DNA of 64,000 nt from Candidatus Sulfopaludibacter sp. SbA3. Lineage in GTDB: Bacteria > Acidobacteriota > Vicinamibacteria > Vicinamibacterales > UBA2999. This document shows positions 59,499 to 64,000 of the stretch, piece after piece. The stretch spans positions 124,001 through 188,000 of the forward strand of contig CAMDNQ010000002.1 in NCBI GenBank assembly GCA_945903265.1, read 5' to 3'. Every line of letters starts with the position of its first letter. Positions within the stretch are counted from its first letter, which is position 1. The notes under the pieces are model-generated. The model saw only the letters and a program-made list of their open reading frames with translations, ran no database searches and was not told the origin of the DNA. A program made the translations under genes and the position numbers.

Positions 59499-61033
59499 TG
59501 GCTGAACTGCCGATTCTCTCGATCATGACGTGGTCGCCGTTCGTCGCGGCGCTCATCGTGATGTTCTTCGCCCGCCACCGGCCGCTGCTGGTCCGCTGGG
59601 TGTCGCTCATCGGCGCGACGGTGTCGCTGGTCGCCTCGCTGTGGGTGTACTGCGCGTACGACTACGACGCCGCCGGCTTCCAGTTCCACGAGGAGTTCTC
59701 GCTCGTCCCGTCGCTCGGCATCAGCTATCTCCTCGCGGTGGACGGCATCAGCATCTTGATGTGCCTGCTGACGTCGATCATCATCTTCGCCGGCGTCTTC
59801 GCGTCGTGGACGGTCAAGCAGCGCAGCCAGGAGTTCTACGCGCTGCTGCTGCTCCTCGTCACCGGCGTCTACGGCGTGTTCGTGTCGCTCGACCTGTTCA
59901 TCTTCTTCCTGTTCTACGAGATTGCCGTGCTGCCGATGTACCTCCTCATCGGCATCTGGGGCTCCACCGGCGAGGTGCGGCCGCAGGGCATCTTCGGCTG
60001 GGCGTTCGGACGGACCGGCGTCGGCACGAAGGAGTACGCGGCGATGAAGCTGACGCTGTACCTGCTGTTCGGGTCGGCGTTCATCCTCGTCGGCATTCTG
60101 GCGCTCTACGTCGCGGGCGGCTCGCAGACCTTCTCGTTCCTCGCGTTCGAGCAGATGGAGTTCGACCCGACGCTCCAGTCGTGGGTGTTCCTCGCGTTCT
60201 ACATCGGCTTCGGGATCCTGGCCGCGATCTGGCCGTTCCACACCTGGTCGCCGGATGGCCACGCGGCGGCGCCGACGGCCGTGTCGATGCTGCACGCGGG
60301 CGTGCTGATGAAGCTCGGGGCTTACGGCGTCGTACGCCTCGGCATGGGGCTGCTGCCCGAGGCGACCGTCGAGTGGGTGTGGCTGGTCGGCGCGATCGCC
60401 TGTATCAACATCGTCTACGGCGCGCTGAGCGCGATGGCGCAGACCGACCTCAAATACGTCATCGCGTATTCGTCGGTGTCGCACATGGGCGTCGTGATGC
60501 TCGGCGCGGCCACGCTGACCGCGAGCGGCCTCAACGGGTCCGTCTTCCAGATGTTCGCGCACGGCATCATGACGGGGCTCTTCTTCGCCCTCGTCGGCCT
60601 GGTGTACGAGAAGACGCACTCCCGTGAAATCTACAAGATGGGCGGGTTCGGCACGATGATGCCGGGTATCGCAACCGCGTTCACGATTGGTGGGCTGTCG
60701 TCGCTCGGGCTCCCCGCGACCGCCGGCTTCGTCGCGGAATTCCTGACATTTCTCGGCGCCTGGGAATCGAATTACTCGTGGTGGCTGTTCCCCGCCGTCT
60801 TCGGTGCCTTCCTGACGTCGATCTACGTGCTGCGCGTCGCCGGCCAGATTTTCTGGGGACCGAAGAGCACCGACCCGCACTTCCAGCACCTGCCCGACGC
60901 GCAGGGCACGGAATGGGCGGCGCTCGGCATTCTGGTCTTCGTGCTGGTGCTCTTCGGTGTGGCGCCGTCGATTGCGATCGGGCCGATTGATACGGCCACG
61001 GGACCGCTGCTCCAGAGGTTGCTCGGACAATGA
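59498..61033 (+). CDS. nuoM: NADH-quinone oxidoreductase subunit M
   Basis: ATG 59498 is taken as the start; it shares its first base with the nuoL stop (TGATG), and a GTG three bases earlier is the alternative. The 511-residue protein is an antiporter-like pump subunit. YEIAVLPMYLLIGIWG holds the helix-5 Glu, WPFHTWSPDGHAAAPTAVSMLHAGVLMKLGAYG the central Lys/His region, and TDLKYVIAYSSVSHMGVVMLG the end of the half-channel. It overlaps nuoN (ATGA). Confidence 0.93.
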   Translation: MAELPILSIMTWSPFVAALIVMFFARHRPLLVRWVSLIGATVSLVASLWVYCAYDYDAAGFQFHEEFSLVPSLGISYLLAVDGISILMCLLTSIIIFAGVFASWTVKQRSQEFYALLLLLVTGVYGVFVSLDLFIFFLFYEIAVLPMYLLIGIWGSTGEVRPQGIFGWAFGRTGVGTKEYAAMKLTLYLLFGSAFILVGILALYVAGGSQTFSFLAFEQMEFDPTLQSWVFLAFYIGFGILAAIWPFHTWSPDGHAAAPTAVSMLHAGVLMKLGAYGVVRLGMGLLPEATVEWVWLVGAIACINIVYGALSAMAQTDLKYVIAYSSVSHMGVVMLGAATLTASGLNGSVFQMFAHGIMTGLFFALVGLVYEKTHSREIYKMGGFGTMMPGIATAFTIGGLSSLGLPATAGFVAEFLTFLGAWESNYSWWLFPAVFGAFLTSIYVLRVAGQIFWGPKSTDPHFQHLPDAQGTEWAALGILVFVLVLFGVAPSIAIGPIDTATGPLLQRLLGQ

Positions 61034-62448
61034 GCCTCGGGTCGCTGATCCCGGTCGGTCCCGAACTGCTGCTGTTCACGACGGCGGTGGTCGTCATCCT
61101 GCTCGGCGCATTCGGGGCGCGTCGCGCAGCCGGCCCGCTGACGATGGTCGGGTTCGTTGCGGCATTTGCGGCCACGTTCTTCATCCCTGAAGGCGCGTTC
61201 GTCTTCAACGATCAGTACGAGCAGGATGCGCTGGCCATCTTCGCCAAGCAGCTGTTCATCGGGTCGGCCGCCATCAGCCTCCTCGGCTCGATGACGATGA
61301 CCCACCGCGCGTTCCGCGACCGCTCGGCCGAGTATCACTTCGCGCTGGCCGTGTCGGTGCTCGGCATGTCCGTGCTCGTGTCGGCGCGCGAGCTGATCCT
61401 GCTGTTCGTCGGCTTCGAGCTGATGTCGATCCCGCTCTTCCTGCTGACCGGCTTCATCAAGCGCGATCCGGTGGCGCCGGAAGCGGCGCTCAAGTTCTTC
61501 CTGGTCGGCACCGCCTCGTCCGCGATCATCGTGTACGGCATGTCGTTCGTGTACGGCGTCACGGGCACGACGACGATCGATGCGATTCCGCAGGCACTGG
61601 CCGCGGGCCATCCGCTGATGATGCTCGGCATGGCGCTGCTGCTGGCCGGCATCGGCTTCAAGATCGCCGCGTTCCCGTTCCACATGTGGGCGCCGGACAC
61701 ATACGAGGCCGCCACGACGCCGTTCGTCGCCTGGCTGTCGGTGGCGCCGAAGGCCGCCGGCTTCGTGGCGCTCATCCGCCTCTTCGTGGAAGGCGTCGGC
61801 GAGGCCTCGCTCTTCTGGATGCCCGCTGTGTCGGTGCTCGCCGGCATGACGATGGTCATCGGCAACCTGATGGCGATTCCGCAGCAGAACATCAAGCGGA
61901 TGCTGGCCTATTCGGGCATCGCGCACATCGGCTACATGCTGCTCGGACTGGCCGCCTTCTCGACTTCCGGGATCGCGATGATGCTCTTCTACCTCGTGGC
62001 GTACATGTTCGGAAACATGGGTGCGTTTCTCGTGGTCGAGACCATCGCGCAGTCGGAGAAATCCGAGGGGATGGAAGCGTATCGCGGGCTTGCCCAGCGT
62101 TCGCCGCTGCTCGCACTCTCGATGCTGATCTTCCTGCTGTCGCTCGGCGGGATTCCCTTCGTCGCCGGCTTCTGGGCCAAGTTGTATATCTTCTGGGCGG
62201 CGATCGAGCGCGGGATGTACGGCCTGGTCTTCCTCGGAGCCCTGCTGACGGTCGTCGCGCTCTACTACTACCTGCTCGTCGCGCGCCGGATGTACATCGA
62301 GGCCCCGGACAAGCCGGAGCCCGTGCCGGTCTCCGCGCCGCTCCGTTTCGGCATTCTCATATGTCTGGTGGGCGTGGTCGGGATGGGGGCCTACCCGGGC
62401 CCGTGGGTCACGCTGGCGCAGCGCGTCGCTTCGACACTCTTTTCATAG
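61030..62448 (+). CDS. nuoN: NADH-quinone oxidoreductase subunit N
   Basis: A 472-residue antiporter-like subunit with about 14 helices. ELILLFVGFELMSIPLFLLTGFIKRD has the helix-5 Glu, IAAFPFHMWAPDTYEAATTPFVAWLSVAPKAAGFVALIRL holds the Lys/His channel residues, and IPQQNIKRMLAYSGIAHIGYMLLG the second channel. It is the last nuo gene and 13 bp precede the SDR gene. No nuoE, nuoF or nuoG gene exists in the operon. Confidence 0.93.
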   Translation: MSLGSLIPVGPELLLFTTAVVVILLGAFGARRAAGPLTMVGFVAAFAATFFIPEGAFVFNDQYEQDALAIFAKQLFIGSAAISLLGSMTMTHRAFRDRSAEYHFALAVSVLGMSVLVSARELILLFVGFELMSIPLFLLTGFIKRDPVAPEAALKFFLVGTASSAIIVYGMSFVYGVTGTTTIDAIPQALAAGHPLMMLGMALLLAGIGFKIAAFPFHMWAPDTYEAATTPFVAWLSVAPKAAGFVALIRLFVEGVGEASLFWMPAVSVLAGMTMVIGNLMAIPQQNIKRMLAYSGIAHIGYMLLGLAAFSTSGIAMMLFYLVAYMFGNMGAFLVVETIAQSEKSEGMEAYRGLAQRSPLLALSMLIFLLSLGGIPFVAGFWAKLYIFWAAIERGMYGLVFLGALLTVVALYYYLLVARRMYIEAPDKPEPVPVSAPLRFGILICLVGVVGMGAYPGPWVTLAQRVASTLFS

Positions 62449-62449
62449 C

Positions 62450-62455
62450 TACAAT
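62450..62455 (+). promoter_or_regulatory. -10-like hexamer next to the start of the SDR gene
   Basis: TACAAT ends 6 nt before GTG 62462, with no Shine-Dalgarno between. A matching -35 is weak (TTCGAC 14 bp upstream). It is compatible with a leaderless transcript separate from nuoN. Confidence 0.4.
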
Positions 62456-62461
62456 CCACGC

Positions 62462-63238
62462 GTGCACGCTCTGGAGCTGTTCGACCTTTCCGGGAAGATC
62501 GCGCTCGTGACCGGAGGCTCGCGCGGGCTCGGCCTGGAGATCGCGACCGGACTGGGTGAAGCAGGCGCGACAGTCGCCATCACCGCCAGGCGCGCCAACT
62601 TTCTCGCGTCGGCGGAGGCCGAGCTTCGTTCCAGGGGCATCACGCCCCTCGTCCTCACGTGTGACGTCACCTCTCCCGAACAGATTGCGGACTCGGTCGC
62701 CGCCACGATCGCGGCGTACGGACGCATCGATATTCTGGTGAACAACGCGGGGATTGCGTGGGCCGCGCCGGTAGAGACGATGCCGCTCGACAAGTGGCGG
62801 CAGGTCATGGAGACGAATGCCACTGGCTGCTTTCTCATGACGCAGGCGGTTGGGCGGGAAATGATCCGCGCGGGCGGCGGCGGCGCGATCGTGAACACCG
62901 CGTCGTATGTCGCCGCGATGGGAAGCCCCACGGAGATTATCGATGCGGTGGGCTATACGGCCAGCAAGGGGGCCGTCGTCAGCATGACGCGCGATTTCGC
63001 GGTGAAATGGGCCCGCCATGGGATCCGTGTCAACGCCGTGGCACCGGGGTACTTCGACACGCGCCTCTCATCGGGTGTGCTCAGCCAGGCCAAGGAGCGC
63101 ATCGAAGCCATGACACCCTTGCGTCGCATCGGGAGGCCCGGAGAATTGAAAGGGGCTGTGGTGTTCCTCGCGTCCCCCGCCGCCGCCTACGTGACCGGAC
63201 ACATCCTTGCCGTCGACGGCGGGATGACCGCGCTTTAA
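62462..63238 (+). CDS. SDR family NAD(P)-dependent oxidoreductase
   Basis: A 258-residue classical short-chain dehydrogenase/reductase. ALVTGGSRGLGLEIA (residues 14-28) is the cofactor-binding glycine motif, ILVNNAGIAWA the structural Asn, and NTASYVAAMG with GYTASKGAV the Ser, Tyr and Lys of the catalytic centre. VTGHILAVDGGMTAL is the usual C-terminus. The substrate is unknown; the arginine in ARRANFLASAE next to beta-2 suggests a preference for NADPH. The start is GTG 62462. It is downstream of nuoN but probably under its own promoter. Confidence 0.83.
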   Translation: MHALELFDLSGKIALVTGGSRGLGLEIATGLGEAGATVAITARRANFLASAEAELRSRGITPLVLTCDVTSPEQIADSVAATIAAYGRIDILVNNAGIAWAAPVETMPLDKWRQVMETNATGCFLMTQAVGREMIRAGGGGAIVNTASYVAAMGSPTEIIDAVGYTASKGAVVSMTRDFAVKWARHGIRVNAVAPGYFDTRLSSGVLSQAKERIEAMTPLRRIGRPGELKGAVVFLASPAAAYVTGHILAVDGGMTAL

Positions 63239-63308
63239 CGTCAGGATCGGCGCCGCATACGAGGTGGGCGGCGCGTCCCCCCAAAACCTATAATTCGTGA
63301 AGGGTCTC

Positions 63309-64000
63309 ATGCACAACCGTTGCGTCGCAGCTCTGCTCTGGCTGTTCGTCGTCGCCTCGCCGGCCCACGCGCAGTCCGGCGCGGGCATGACGTCGGAGGC
63401 GGCAACCCGCACGGTCACCGCAACGCGCGCGACCGGCCCAATCATCGTTGACGGTCGGCTTGACGAGGACGGGTGGAGCATCTCGTCCGTGGCGCGCGGC
63501 TTCATCCAGACCGAACCGCGTGAAGGACAGCCTGCGACGTTCGATACCGACGTTCGTGTGATCTACGACGACAATGCCGTCTATTTCGGCGTGACCGCGC
63601 ACGATTCGGATCCGTCGAGCATCGTGGTCACGGACCTGAAGAAGGATTACGCCGTCGACGCCAGTGATGCGTTCGTGGTGGTGCTCGACACGTTCGACGA
63701 CGGCCGAAATGGATACCAGTTCGCCACTAATCCGGCTGGCGCCAAGTGGGACGCGCAGATCGGGAACGAAGGGCGCGACTTCAACGTGAACTGGGACGGT
63801 ATCTGGTCGGTCGAAACCACGATCACCGAGACCGGCTGGGTGGCAGAGATCGTCATTCCGTTCCGCACGCTGAAATTCGCCGACCGCGATCCGCAGACCT
63901 GGGGAATGAATTTCCGCCGGAAGATCAGGCGCCTGAATGAAGACAGCTTCTGGTCCCCGCTGCCGCGCATCTACGGGCTCGAGCGCGTGTCGCTGGCGGG
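63309..64000 (+). CDS. DUF5916-like protein with CBM9-type N-terminal domain, 3' truncated by window end
   Basis: The frame stays open to the end of the window and therefore is not in the ORF track. ATG 63309 has AAGGG 5 nt upstream and TATAAT at 63289-63294; an in-frame GTG at 63297 is the alternative. A signal peptide (RCVAALLWLFVVASPAHA) is followed by a carbohydrate-binding-like domain of family 9: PIIVDGRLDEDGW, VRVIYDDNAVYFGVTAHDSDP, GYQFATNPAGAKWDAQIG and VAEIVIPFRTLKF. In DUF5916 proteins this precedes an outer membrane beta-barrel, which would lie beyond the window. It is probably involved in surface polysaccharide handling. Confidence 0.7.
   Translation, partial: MHNRCVAALLWLFVVASPAHAQSGAGMTSEAATRTVTATRATGPIIVDGRLDEDGWSISSVARGFIQTEPREGQPATFDTDVRVIYDDNAVYFGVTAHDSDPSSIVVTDLKKDYAVDASDAFVVVLDTFDDGRNGYQFATNPAGAKWDAQIGNEGRDFNVNWDGIWSVETTITETGWVAEIVIPFRTLKFADRDPQTWGMNFRRKIRRLNEDSFWSPLPRIYGLERVSLA

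Noticed and set aside
59486-61030. 514-codon minus-strand ORF
   Set aside because: Antisense of nuoM; charged low-complexity composition without a fold pattern.

Overview
The window comes from a GC-rich bacterial chromosome. It is most likely from an Acidobacteriota member of the Vicinamibacteria type. That placement is inferred from gene content: TonB-dependent receptors with an N-terminal carboxypeptidase-regulatory-like domain, DUF6152 and DUF6644 proteins, reaction-centre-type cytochrome c proteins, a DUF5916-like protein and many paralogous secreted proteins of unknown function. No rRNA is present to confirm it.

Layout. (1) 1-10.4 kb: secreted and periplasmic genes, including cytochromes c, a BNR/propeller protein, a lipoprotein, a DUF6152 protein, a diheme reaction-centre-type cytochrome, a large TonB-dependent receptor and a diheme cytochrome c peroxidase. 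(2) 10.4-19.3 kb: a polysaccharide deacetylase coupled to an unknown gene, a relic of an ATP-dependent DNA ligase, a thiol dioxygenase, a second propeller protein, a tandem-domain carbohydrate-binding-like protein, a metallo-beta-lactamase-fold protein and an alkaline-phosphatase-superfamily enzyme. (3) 19.3-30 kb, all minus strand: a Gly/Tyr-repeat secreted protein with a hairpin over its ribosome binding site, two tandem DUF6644 membrane proteins, a class IV aminotransferase preceded by a 21-codon micro-ORF, a DUF2272 protein, a tightly coupled TonB / M48 protease / beta-barrel operon, and an amidohydrolase operon. (4) 30-31.9 kb: tRNA-Arg(ACG) with a degraded integrative element flanked by 41-bp perfect repeats of the tRNA 5' half. 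The element holds an integrase stub, a RepA-like ATPase and an IS630-type fragment. (5) 32-47.4 kb: two more TonB-dependent receptors, an ABC-F ATPase, RecQ, secreted proteins, one gene broken by a single-base insertion, and a VOC protein. (6) 47.5-62.5 kb: a co-directional energy cluster moaB-moeA-[2Fe-2S] ferredoxin-korA-korB-nuoABCDHIJKLMN. (7) 62.5-64 kb: an SDR oxidoreductase and the start of a DUF5916-like protein cut by the window end.

The most notable system is region 6. It encodes the eleven membrane-arm and connecting subunits of complex I but no nuoE, nuoF or nuoG (the NADH-oxidising module). Directly upstream sit a 2-oxoacid:ferredoxin oxidoreductase and a thioredoxin-like [2Fe-2S] ferredoxin. 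The order suggests oxidation of a 2-oxoacid through ferredoxin into an 11-subunit, proton-pumping quinone reductase. That is inference; an EFG module could be encoded elsewhere in the genome.

Other points: several genes have a -10-like hexamer only 6-8 nt before the start codon and no Shine-Dalgarno, which suggests leaderless transcripts; a secreted protein family with a W(D/E)G(N/D)TLV(V/I)D core occurs four times. Every gene-free stretch is shorter than 300 bp. The longest are the flanks inside the tRNA-associated element (about 185 bp upstream of the IS630-type fragment and about 235 bp after it). No CRISPR array, rRNA or complete insertion sequence was seen.
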